Assembly: GCA_963580285.1 (NCBI GenBank)
Contig: OY757020.1
Location: forward strand, 102,861,497 to 102,925,496
Length of the DNA stretch: 64,000 nucleotides
DNA from: Lucinisca nassula
Taxonomy: Eukaryota > Mollusca > Bivalvia > Lucinida > Lucinidae
Direction: 5' to 3'
Position 1 is the first letter of the stretch. Every line of letters begins with the position of its first letter. The position numbers and the translations under genes were made by a program. Below the pieces are notes generated by a model, which worked only from the letters and a program-made list of their open reading frames with translations, was not told the origin of the DNA and did no database searches. Below are positions 44,660 to 54,099 of this stretch, piece after piece.

Positions 44660-46040
44660 TGCAGAGAAAAGTGTGGTTTGAAAGGCATAGATTATATTCT
44701 GTATTCATGCTAAAAACATAGATTGTAGGTACTGATAAGAACTACTTCATTGAGGTGGTTCCGACTTCTGAAGAGCTTAGAACGACCTCATTGAGGTGGT
44801 TCTGCTTTTTAACAAACTTAGGATTACCTCATTGAGGTGGTTCTGCCTTTTAACGAGCTTAGAACTTGGTTCTGCCTTCTGATGAGTTTGGAACTACCTC
44901 ATTGAGATTGTTCTGCCTTTTGAGGAGCATTGAACTACCTTATTGAGGTGGTTCTGCCAGAACTACCTTATAGAGGTGTTTTTGCCTTCTGAAAAGCTTA
45001 GAACTAACTAATTAAGGTAATTCTGCCTTCTGATGAGCCTAGAACTACCTCATTGAGGTGGTTCTGCCTTCTGACAAACTTATAACTACCTCATTGAGGT
45101 GGTTCTGCTTTCTGATGAGCACTCTAAGTCTATGTTTGAAGCAGAATTTAGAAAACAGAATATTTCTGCGTCTCATATGGATCCCAAGAGAAGTGTTATA
45201 AAGAGGAAGTAGTGTATTAATATAATGTTTTTAATCAAGTTATTTAGTATTGGCCCAGTTACAGGTCCAAGGTCTGCTGTATTGGCACGAGGCCGAAGGC
45301 CGAGGCCAATACAGCTGACCGTGGACCTGTAACTGGGCCAATACGAAATTACTTGATTAATGACAATTTTATTAATTGACACAATTCAAAAAACATGTTT
45401 CTTGATTTTTTGACCTCACTTGACCTCAGTTAATATTGGTTGACCTGGTGTTAATACGGATGACCTCAGATCAATACAGGCTAGTCAATTAATAATATGC
45501 TGTAAAAGTGTTGTTTACAAGGTATAGCTTATATTCTGTATTCATGCTCAAAATATAGATTGTGTTTACACATTAGAACTACCTCATTGAGGTGATTCTG
45601 CCTTCTGAAGAGCTTAGAACTACCTCATTGAGGTGGTTCTGCATTTTGACGAGCTTAGAACTACCTTATTTAGGTGGTTCTGCCTTCTGATGAGCTTAGA
45701 ACTACCTCATTGAGGTGGTTCTGCCTTATGAAGAGCTTGGAACTACCTCATTGAGGTGGTTCTGTGTTTTGACGAGCTAAGAACTACCTTATTAAGGTGG
45801 TTCTGCCTTCTGATGAGCTTAGAACTACCTCATTGAGGTGGTTCTGCCTTATGAAGAGCTTGGAACTACCACATTGATGTGGGTCTGCTTTCTGACCAGC
45901 TTCAAACTACCCAATTGAGGTGGGACTGCTTTCTGATGAGCACCCACAATCTATGTTTGAAGCAGAATAAGAAAATAGAATATTTCCGCTTCTCCTTTGG
46001 ATCCAACTAGAAGTGTTATGAAGAGGTGGAAGTATGTTAA
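44660..46040. repeat. Two palindrome arrays around a large palindrome
   Basis: Units of ~41 bases, GAACTACCTCATTGAGGTGG plus TTCTGCCTTCTGATGAGCTT: about 10 units at 44728-45120 and 9 at 45568-45940. Each unit contains its own small inverted repeat. Both arrays are bounded by AACATAGATTGT / TCTATGTTTGAAGCAGAAT (family F stem ends) and by AGAAGTGTTAT-AAGAGG, so the whole was duplicated. Between them 45234-45362 is a ~60-base-arm palindrome (TATTGGCCCAGTTACAGGTC and inverse). Confidence 0.88.
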
Positions 46041-46084
46041 TATGCTACAATATGTTTGCCAATTTGCAAACAATAGTATTTCCA

Positions 46085-46312
46085 TAAAATCCATAAAAAT
46101 TTGGACACCTTGAGGACTTGCTGTAATTCTCCGCAATTTTTGACAAATTTGTTTCACAATCCAGCAAGGAGTCCAAAAGGTACAGACGTAATGGCAAACA
46201 GTGGAGACCCAGATCAGACTGCTCCTGAAGGAGCAGTCTGATCTGGGTCTGCCCTGTTTGCTCAGGCCTATCTGTCCCAATATTAAGGATCATTATGGTA
46301 CCGGTATGCTAA
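46085..46312. mobile_element. Family N MITE
   Basis: AAATCCATAAAAATTTGGAC to AAGGATCATTATGGTA with cassette CAGACTGCTCCTGAAGGAGCAGTCTG. Confidence 0.8.
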
Positions 46313-46463
46313 AATACGTTAAGCAGTTTGCAAGCATAACGTTATTCATTTACGTATCATATATGACAGCAGAATAGCAAAATAGCTGTTTCATATGATT
46401 TCTCTGCTGGGCAGAAGATTCACACGTAATGTCAAGCCTTATTTTCTCTGAAAAATAATATAC

Positions 46464-46713
46464 TTAACCCATAAAATGCCAATCACGACAATTGCCGTCT
46501 GCTTTGCCGTCTGCCGGTTTCCTTAAAAGTGATTTTTTTTACAAACAGTGTGGACCCAGATCAGACTGCTCCTGTAGGAGCAGTCTGATCTGGGTCCACA
46601 CTGTTTGCCAGTATGCAAAAATATTTGTAAAAAGTTAGAAAAATATTATTCAGCAGACGGCATAAGCAGACGACATTTTCAGATGTAGTTTTTCTCGGCG
46701 TCTTAAGGGTTAA
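46464..46713. mobile_element. TTAA MITE, family P
   Basis: TTAACCCATAAAATGCCAAT and GGCGTCTTAAGGGTTAA, perfect TTAA on both sides. The cassette CAGACTGCTCCTGTAGGAGCAGTCTG has a perfect 30-base-class stem. Confidence 0.88.
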
Positions 46714-47050
46714 ACGTTGTCCTGCTGAACCCAGGCAGGGCTGGAAAATTTTACTGGTGTGCACCCCATGAAAAGTAAAAATTTTGAAGGATATGTAAAT
46801 ATTTTTGTCTAGTCCCAATGTAATTAACAAAAATTTACATGCCCTTGACCATGCAGGACGAGTTAAATTTTGAACAATTTTTCCAGCCCTACCAGGGTAT
46901 GAACCTTTTTTGGCAAATATCTTGATTTTCACTGTTTATCATTCAATTGATGAACTTATAGGAAAAAAATTATATCGAGTAATTTGATTGGTTGATAGTC
47001 AAAATTGGGTGTGGCAGAATTAATTTATTCAGTAGAACAAGTGGTGATGG
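46714..47050. mobile_element. TTAA MITE (family Q) without cassette, holding a small palindromic insert
   Basis: GTTGTCCTGCTGAACC (46716) and TTTGATTGGTTGATAGTC...TTTATTCAGTAG (46982-47035) are the outer parts of family Q. Between them AGGGCTGGAAAATTTT and AATTTTTCCAGCCCT (46737-46890) are inverted ends of another small element. Confidence 0.6.
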
Positions 47051-47144
47051 GTGCTTTGAAGTTAAATATGCTGTAGTATTTTTGGGGTAATTACAAACAG
47101 CGACATCCTCTATTTACATATTTTTAGATTTAGTAATAGTCTTA

Positions 47145-47540
47145 ACACCACAACCTCGTTATAACACTGTTCACTATAACATGGTTCTTTATATAACACG
47201 GTGTCAAGAGGGGATCCCAAAAATGTACAGATTATATAGAAAAATGACAAAAATGTATAGATTATATAGAAAAATGATGACCCAAAAATGTATAGATTAT
47301 ATAGAAAAATGATCATAAATGGGCATTTTTCTAGATTATATAGAAAAATAACAAAAAAATGTATAGATTACATAGAAAAATGATGACCAAAAATGTATAG
47401 ATTATATAGAAAAATGACCATAAATGGTTATTTTTCTATATAATCTATACATTTTTGTTGGGCTATAACAGGGTTGTTTAACTGACACGGTTTCTGCTTT
47501 GAACCCCATTAATAGTGTTATAAAGAGGTTGTGGTGTACT
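47145..47540. mobile_element. Family G MITE with multiplied hairpin arms
   Basis: ACCACAACCTCGTTATAACA to TTATAAAGAGGTTGTGGTGT. The arm AAAAATGTATAGATTATATA occurs at least five times in the same direction, with a single proper opposite arm (TATATAATCTATACATTTTT). Confidence 0.85.
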
Positions 47541-47680
47541 TACTATAGCTTTAGCATTAAGACATAGTTAGAGTTGAGTGTGCTAGTCAAAATCAAATCA
47601 TCAAAACTGTTGTTTATCCGAGTCTATTTTTGTCAAAGCTGATGATTGCCTTAATAAATACATTGGTTAAAATTTTGGTC

Positions 47681-47992
47681 ATTATACCCCCACAAATGAA
47701 ATTTGGGGGGGTATATAGGAGTGAGCTGGTCGGTCGGTTGGTCGTCGGTCGGTCGGTCAGTCTGTTGACTTGGTTTCCAGACGATAACTCAAAAAGCGCT
47801 TCACCGATTTTTATAATTTTTGGTACACTGATGTAACATCATAAAATACAGGTCAAGTTCGATTTCCACTACAATTCGTCAATTTTCGACATAGTTATGG
47901 CCCCTTTCAAGTGAAAAAATTGCAAAATGCCGCTGTTGTACTATCAAGGCAGTTTTTGTGGGGGTATTCATCACCTTTAGTGATAGCTCTAG
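47681..47992 (+). mobile_element. Hairpin-headed element HH4
   Basis: Head ATTATACCCCCACAAATGAAATTTGGGGGGGTATATA, then GGTCGGTCGGTTGGTCG, one core unit with CGATAACTCAAAAAGCGCTT and AGTTATGGCCCCTTTC, GTGGGGGTATTC, hairpin ATCAC-CTTTA-GTGAT (47970-47984) and CTAG at 47989-47992. Confidence 0.85.
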
Positions 47993-48292
47993 TTTTATTG
48001 CAGGAAATACAGTAATATTTTTGCTGAAAAAAATGAGTATTGCAAAAGCAACTCACATTTTTTCAGCAAAGAAATAGTGTAATTGCTAGAACAGTTGCCA
48101 TTTGGACTACAATAATGAGCCTAAGTATTCGGCCACCAGTGCTGATGGCTGAACAGAACCTACTCGTGCTTTTACTAAATATACTGATATTTGTTTGCTT
48201 TCTTTTAGAAATAGAAGCCTTTTTGAAAGTCAGTCAATAAAAAATGCAAGAAGTTAGGCAGTTTTCTGCTATTTTTGTAACACCAGTCAGTC

Positions 48293-48812
48293 TTAAAAAC
48301 TCTTATCCTGTTGAACATGACAGCCCCGACCTTTGCAAACAGTGTTGATCCAGATCAGACGGCTTCTGAAGAAGCTATCTCATCAGGATCTATAATGCTT
48401 ATCATGCAGTTTGTGAATTTGTCTTATTTGAGGTTTAACATCCCCATCAACACTGTATAATGTCATTTTGGAGATGTTGCTTCCAATTTTGTGGGACTTT
48501 TACCCAACATTGAGATGAAATGGCATTTCAAGCCCTGTTACCCAATGAAAGCAATAGGGTTTATAAGCATGGATGGTCTGACTCGCACTGCTGTGCCTGG
48601 GCAGGCTTAGATTCTCTAAGCAGTTTACCAATACTCGTGTGGGGTCGGTTTCAGCTCTGTGTGGAAGCATTATGCAGCCCAATCTATTTCTTCCCGATGG
48701 GCGGGGGCCATCAGTTTGTGAATTTTACAAATATATCATACCAAGTATTTTGATTGGTTGATAGTCAGAAATGGGTTTGGCTAAATTAATTTATTCAGCA
48801 GGATACAGGTGT
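48293..48812. mobile_element. TTAA MITE (family Q) split by a SINE-C
   Basis: TTAAAAACTCTTATCCTGTT to ATTTATTCAGCAGGATACAG; right TTAA lost. SINE-C (48421-48711, minus) is flanked by CAGTTTGTGAATTT at 48407-48420 and 48712-48725, a perfect 14-base target duplication. Confidence 0.88.
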
Positions 48813-48819
48813 ATGTGCT

Positions 48820-49160
48820 GTCAAACTTCAGTGGTTTGAAAACCTTTGGGAACATAAATTTGTTCGAGGTAGGGATACTTCAAACCAATGAGGATTAATG
48901 TAAGCACCAGGGGCCAGTTGTTCAAAGCATCGTTAGCTTAACGAGCTCGTTAGGGCTCAAACTGTTAACTGTTCTTGCAAGTTTAATGTTTAAAATTTTG
49001 GTGTTTTTGCTGAAAAAAATGTGAGCAGCTTTTGCATTCGCAAAAGCTGCTCACATTTTTTCAGCAAAAATTTTAGCACATTTGCCATAATAAATGATCA
49101 AAGTTTTAAGGATATTTTAACTAACGACGTTAGTTTTGAACAACTGGCCCCGCGTTAGGA
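48820..49160. mobile_element. Family B remnant and an intact family E MITE
   Basis: 48825-48900 has GGTTTGAAAACCTTTGGGAA-type degraded family B. 48907-49153: CAGGGGCCAGTTGTTCAAAG to TTTTGAACAACTGGCCCCG with the centre GCAGCTTTTGCATTCGCAAAAGCTGC. It is the cleanest family E copy here. Confidence 0.8.
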
Positions 49161-49194
49161 ATTCAGAGCAATCAAAGTTTTACTGTATTAGTAA

Positions 49195-49705
49195 ATTATA
49201 TTCTTGCACACCAGACAGCGAAATCCGTGATTTTACCCTGGGATAGAAATTTATGTTCTGACCCTGCTGTTTTGACCCAAAATCGAATATAATCGCGTGT
49301 TTGAAAAATGCACTTGTTGATTACGACCTCGTGTGCGCCGTCGTTAAGGTTGATGTCACAGCTCGTTACATGACGTCACTAAATATTCCTGCAGTGTCAA
49401 CACAATATGGTGGACGTTGGTAACCGAAGTGACTGCAGCATTAAAATCCGCGCTAAGAAATGGAAGGTATGCAAGAAAAAGAATCTTATATGAGTGTGAG
49501 GGCTAGATAGAAAAATCCGTCCCTCGGGATCACTGTCTGGCATCACTTGGCAAGCCTTGTGATGCCGGACCATGTCCCTCGGGACGGATTTTTCCATCCA
49601 CCCCTCACACCCATGCTTGCCGAGTGATGCCGGACAGTGATCCCGAGGGACGGATTTTTCCATCTACCCCTCACACCCATATAAGATTCTTATATTCTTT
49701 TATTT
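49195..49705. mobile_element. Family J MITE
   Basis: Same order as 27690-28095: CCTGGGATAGAAATTTATGT, GTAACCGAAGTGACTGCAGC, AGAAATGGAAGGTATGCAAG and the CGTCCCTCGGGATCACTG palindrome, with the last arm duplicated (49610-49680). Confidence 0.78.
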
Positions 49706-49721
49706 ATGATATTTGTGCTGC

Positions 49722-49945
49722 ACCACAACCTCTTTATAACACTATTAATTGGATCCAAAGCAGAAACTGTGTTTGTTAAACAACCATGTTGTATCCAAAC
49801 AAAAATGTATAGATTAAATGGAAAAATGACCATATTATGGTCATTTTTCAATATAATCTATACATTTTTGGGATGCATCTTGAAACCGTGGAATATCCAA
49901 AATTGTGTTACAACAAACACTGTTATAATGAGGTTGTGGTGAATT
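49722..49945. mobile_element. Family G MITE
   Basis: ACCACAACCTCTTTATAACA to TGTTATAATGAGGTTGTGGT; centre AAAAATGACCATATTATGGTCATTTTT. Confidence 0.85.
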
Positions 49946-50052
49946 CATAACTGTTTAGAAGGAATATATATATACCTGGCACAATTTATTTTGCCATTTT
50001 TAGCTCATCTGGAAAAAGGAGGTAGCATTGGTGTTGGTGTACTCGCTCACAT

Positions 50053-50265
50053 TTAAGTCTTATCATGCTGTTCAAGACAACCCCTATATTTGGAAACAGT
50101 GTAGATCCAGATCAGATGGCTTCTGAAGAAGCCATCTGATCAGGATCTACACTGTTTGACATTCAATTTATGAATTTGTAGGGATAAATTACATCAAGTA
50201 ATCTGATTGGTTCAAAGTCAGAAATGGGTGTGGCTAAACTGAATATTCAGCAAGAGAAGGGTTAA
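50053..50265. mobile_element. TTAA MITE, family Q
   Basis: TTAAGTCTTATCATGCTGTT and CAGCAAGAGAAGGGTTAA; cassette GATGGCTTCTGAAGAAGCCATC. Confidence 0.88.
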
Positions 50266-51245
50266 CTTCTTTGAGAGCTCATATTTTCCAAAGCTTATGG
50301 TGGATTAGGTTTTAGTAGACTGCAAAATATTCCACTATTTTATTGGTGTCATATATACTTCTTAAAAAAATATTGATATGCAGTTATTAGAGCATAATTA
50401 TGTGTTATTTACAGAAAATACTGTAGTTTCATTCAACCAGAAAGCTGTTATTCATGTACACACAAAAAGGGTACACCTTGATATCTGCAGCCAGCGATGA
50501 CTCAGATCAGCCTGTGCATCTGTACAGTCTAGTCAGTCTTCACAAAGAGCATGAGTCATGTCTGGATTGTGACATAACAAGAGAGCAAAATTTTGATGAT
50601 ACTGGTGTCTGAATAGAGTTTTCCCTCATGGTATATGCCAAGATGTACTTTGTGCACTGTACTAGTTAATAATTGATATATATACATAAGGCTCACCCAG
50701 AAAATACAGAAGAATTCCTATATTAAGACCACCTTTGGGAATGTTCAAAAGTTGTCTTAAGACTTCTATTGAACAGTCGCAAAGGTGCTCTCTAAATAGG
50801 AGACAATAGGTGTAGAAAACACGAAGAAAGAGTAACTGAACTCTTCTCAATAATCTTTTACAAGAAGATTTAGTCATAATTTAGGTGGTCTTAACAGTGA
50901 AATTTTACAGTAGAAGTGAAGGCAATGATTAGGAATCGATACAACTAACCAACACCTCCCAGCAGACACACTAAAGGGAAAGAAAGACGAACATATAGTA
51001 ACTAAACCCTGATCAGAAAAACAGGGGATATGTAAACTGAGTGACAATATCTTGTTTCTGGCAGTATATTTTAGAATATACTGTCACAACTTTTTGATAT
51101 CCAATCAGATTTTGCATTTTGCATTTCATTCGCAAGTACATCAGAGTACTTATTAACCACACTATGGGAAGACAAATGTGCAATATTATACAGACATTTT
51201 ATTTATTTTTAACAATATTTACATTATTGTCCATTTGCAATTTGT
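50266..51245. other. Mostly unassigned; one small MITE
   Basis: TTAAGACCACCTTTGGGAAT (50737) and TTAGGTGGTCTTAACAGTG (50881-50900) bracket a ~165-base element. The weak hairpin CAGCCTGTGCATCTGTACAG lies near 50515. I see nothing in 50910-51245. Confidence 0.45.
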
Positions 51246-51249
51246 ACAT

Positions 51250-51591
51250 ACATTGAAACTGCAATGGCTCGAACACCTTTTGGACCGTGAAAATGTTTCG
51301 AGACAGGGGTAGTTCGAGCCACTGAGGGATATGTATACAGTCATGGCAGGAGGCATAATTCTTATATGAAAATCTGGTATGTTGTGTATACTCATTAGAA
51401 TCGCCTCATCGAGGCGATTCTAATGAGTACACACAACATACCTTTTCACAATGTGAATGAAAAATCTTTCTAAATTATACATACCTGTGTTTTGTCAGGA
51501 CCTACAGAAAGCATTTTCTACAGACTCAATAATGTGTTCGAATCAGCCATGTTAAACGAGCCATTGTGTTCGAGCCAACGAAGTTTCACAG
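51250..51591. mobile_element. TA-flanked CAGT-type MITE (family B)
   Basis: TA/CATTGAAACTGCAATGGCTC to GAAGTTTCACAG/TA; palindrome CTCATTAGAATCGCCTC-AT-CGAGGCGATTCTAATGAG at 51391-51430. Confidence 0.83.
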
Positions 51592-51639
51592 TATATTATG
51601 AGACTTCTCATGGGAAAAAAGATACTTACCATATTGACA

Positions 51640-52065
51640 AACAGTAAAGGCTCCGGCAAGCCTGCACACGTGCAGTCTGGCCGGAGCCTTTTCACTGTTC
51701 GCATACAAGCAGAAGAGACCTTGATGGTAGCTTCAGGCAAGAATCATCTGTAGCTGTAGGGCCTTGTTGGTCACGCTCTCGCATTCGAAGAACTTAAATA
51801 GAAGAATGCTAAGGGTCCCTTTTTTCATTGGTTGGCTCAAGTGTCTGTTTATATATTTTTAGTGTTTACATATTCTTGTCGCACCTGCTTTTAGCATGGC
51901 ACGATAAAGGAGTCCAATTTTCCAGCCATTCGTTCATTCACTTGTGCACCCATCCATCAATCTGTCAACAATTGTGACTACCCTAGCCTTCACCCAAATG
52001 GCCAAGTTTGCTACAGGTGTGACGTATCCTTCGGTGGAATTCTTGTTAATGTTAGCTGTAGATAT
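51640..52065. repeat. Hairpin cassette variant and SINE-M piece
   Basis: AGGCTCCGGCAAGCCTGCACACGTGCAG..GGCCGGAGCCT (51650-51695) is a stem unlike the usual cassette. 51895-52065 resembles the 26524 repeat (GGCACGATAAAGGAGTCCAA, CTAGCCTTCACCC). 51710-51890 is unassigned. Confidence 0.5.
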
Positions 52066-52093
52066 TATCAGAGAAGCATAGATATAAACTGGA

Positions 52094-52326
52094 TTTAGGG
52101 GAATGGGAACACCTAGCACATTTTTCCATCATTTTTCAAAGGGAGACAACTTTTGGAACTTCCTGTTCGCTTTTCTGTAAGCCCTGAAAAAGGGGTCTAC
52201 TCTTAAAAATTTGCTCCTCAGTAGCAAATTCTTTCCTTTAAGAGTTGACCCCTATTGACATGGGAGACAAAAATACTTTTACTTTGCAGGAGTTGCCTCC
52301 CCTGAAAGTGTTCCCATTCCCCTTAA
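52094..52326. mobile_element. TTAA MITE, family K
   Basis: TTTAGGGGAATGGGAACAC (TTAA changed to TTTA at the left) and GTGTTCCCATTCCCCTTAA at the right; centre AATTTGCTCCTCAGTAGCAAATT. Confidence 0.83.
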
Positions 52327-52410
52327 TAGAATTGCATAATATATAAACATGAACAAACTTACAATATATGTGGAAATAAGATCACAGTGGGCTTAAACAT
52401 TTTATTTTAG

Positions 52411-52509
52411 TCATGAAAACAAGCCCAAGATAGACCACCGTCAGGTGCAACCATGTGCTTCTTATACGGACCCGTGAACCAAAACATGTCTAAAGATGAC
52501 AAAGGACAG
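52411..52509 (+). CDS. Weak candidate: first coding exon of a downstream gene
   Basis: After TTTATTTTAG, a GC-balanced 99-base stretch ends ACAG/GCAAGT, which is the consensus for a GC-type donor. ATG at 52453 (A at -3) opens MCFLYGPVNQNMSKDDKGQ, with a TGA upstream in the same frame, as expected for a 5' UTR. No protein family recognised. It could be chance. The donor is only ~9 bases from a TTAA MITE. Confidence 0.25.
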
Positions 52510-52518
52510 GCAAGTTCC

Positions 52519-53021
52519 TTAACCCATAAGATAACAATCACAACAATTGTTGTCTGCTGCTAACTTTAATTAAAAGTCATTTTTGCAAACTATGTAGATC
52601 CTGATCAGGCTGTTCATAGGTTATGCGTACAGTGTGGACCCAGACTGCTCCTTTACTGCTCTCCTCAAGGAGCAGTCTGATCAGGGTCCACACTGTTTGC
52701 CTGTGCCTGTATGCAAAAAATATATGTTTGAAAAGTTTGCAAGAATATACAGCAGACAGCATAAACATATGACATTTTCAGATGCAGTTTTCCTTGGTAT
52801 CTTAACCCTTATCTTGCTGTTCGCGACAACCCCTATATTTGCAAACAGTGCAGATCCAGATCAGATGGCTTCTGAAGAAGCCATCTGATCAGGATCTACA
52901 CTGTTTGGCATTTAGTTCATGAATTTGTAGCAATAAATTACATCAAGTAATTTGATTGGTTGATAGACAGAAATGGGTGTGGCTTAAATGAATATTCAGC
53001 AAGATAAGGGTTAAGGGTTAA
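52519..53021. mobile_element. TTAA MITE (family P) with a family Q MITE inserted in its own end
   Basis: Outer element: TTAACCCATAAGATAACAAT (52519) to GGGTTAA (53015-53021). Inner element: TTAACCCTTATCTTGCTGTT (52802) to CAGCAAGATAAGGGTTAA (ends 53014). The inner copy used the TTAA inside the outer element's CTTAAGGGTTAA end, so the outer GGGTTAA is left stranded to the right. Confidence 0.92.
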
Positions 53022-53239
53022 TGAACAGAAGTTAGCAATTTGTCCATCTTTATCACAAAAGCGTAATAATTTATATGTTAATGTGATCTTTTAGCGCTGT
53101 TACAAATGAGCATAAACTACATACCGGGTAACCTTGGGCTCTTAATTGGTGTCATATATACTTCTTGAAAAAGTTTGATGTGTACCTATTCGAACATGTG
53201 CAACATTTAGCACAAATACGGAATTCATATTCTTTGATT

Positions 53240-53455
53240 TCATTACCGTAAAGATCCTGAGTATTTGAACAGACAGGCCTAAGCAAACAGCGCAGACTCA
53301 GATCAGACTGCTGATCAGGGTCTACACTGTTTGCCATTCTGTCTGCACTTTCTGGACTCCTTGCTAGATCGTGAAAAAAATTTGTTTGAATTTTTTGAGA
53401 ATTACAGCAAGACCTCAAGGTGCCCAAATTTTAGGATTTATATGGTACGCTAAAG
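53240..53455. mobile_element. Family N MITE
   Basis: TTACCGTAAAGATCCTGAGT to AAATTTTAGGATTTATATGG; cassette reduced to GATCAGACTGCTGATCAGGG. Confidence 0.75.
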
Positions 53456-53690
53456 TGAAATTTTGTATTTTTCAATGACGAGTTGAAATGGCCCAGCAGT
53501 TCAGTGCATCGTTATCGACAGAAATGTTTACAAGTCATTTATTTATTGTTCATTTATTTATATGAAATTTCATGACACATAAGCATGTACCAAAGGGCAT
53601 ATCGGTATGTCATTGGATTGAAGGCTGGCAAGGGCTTTACCCTCTCCAAGGCGGTACTTCTGTAGGTGGAGTATAGGTAAACAACATACA
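53456..53690. other. Unassigned
   Basis: GGCCCAGCAGTTCAGTGCAT (53488) may be a family E end; nothing else recognised. Confidence 0.4.
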
Positions 53691-53692
53691 TA

Positions 53693-54038
53693 CAGTAAAA
53701 CTTCGATGGCTCGAACTCCGATTGCTTGTTTACCATGGATGTGTTGAACACATTCTTGAGCCCCTAGCGAAATCCTCTACATAAGAAATAGTGGGGGATA
53801 ATTAAGGAGATTTTAGTCTTTTATCTTGCAAATGTATGCTGTGTGTACTCATTAGAATCGCCTCGATGAGGCGATTCTAATGAGTACACACAGCATACAT
53901 ATTCATTCTAGAACACCGAAAAGATGTCAAAAAGTATCTTGTTATGCCTCATGACAGTAACCTCAGTGGCTCGAACAACCCCTGTCTCGAACAGATTTTC
54001 GAGGTCCCAAAGGTGTTCGAGCCATTGAAGTTCAACTG
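53693..54038. mobile_element. TA-flanked CAGT MITE (family B), intact
   Basis: TA/CAGTAAAACTTCGATGGCTC to GAAGTTCAACTG/TA. The centre at 53833-53902 is a perfect palindrome with CTCATTAGAATCGCCTCGAT at its heart. Very close to 25592-25937. Confidence 0.88.
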
Positions 54039-54099
54039 TATTTATGTAAAATGTGAATGCACATGCAAGTTCTTACAAGTACAATATTTACTTAACTTG

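Noticed and set aside
44728..45940. CRISPR array
   Set aside because: Units are MITE hairpins in animal DNA, the 'spacers' are near-identical, and there are no cas genes.
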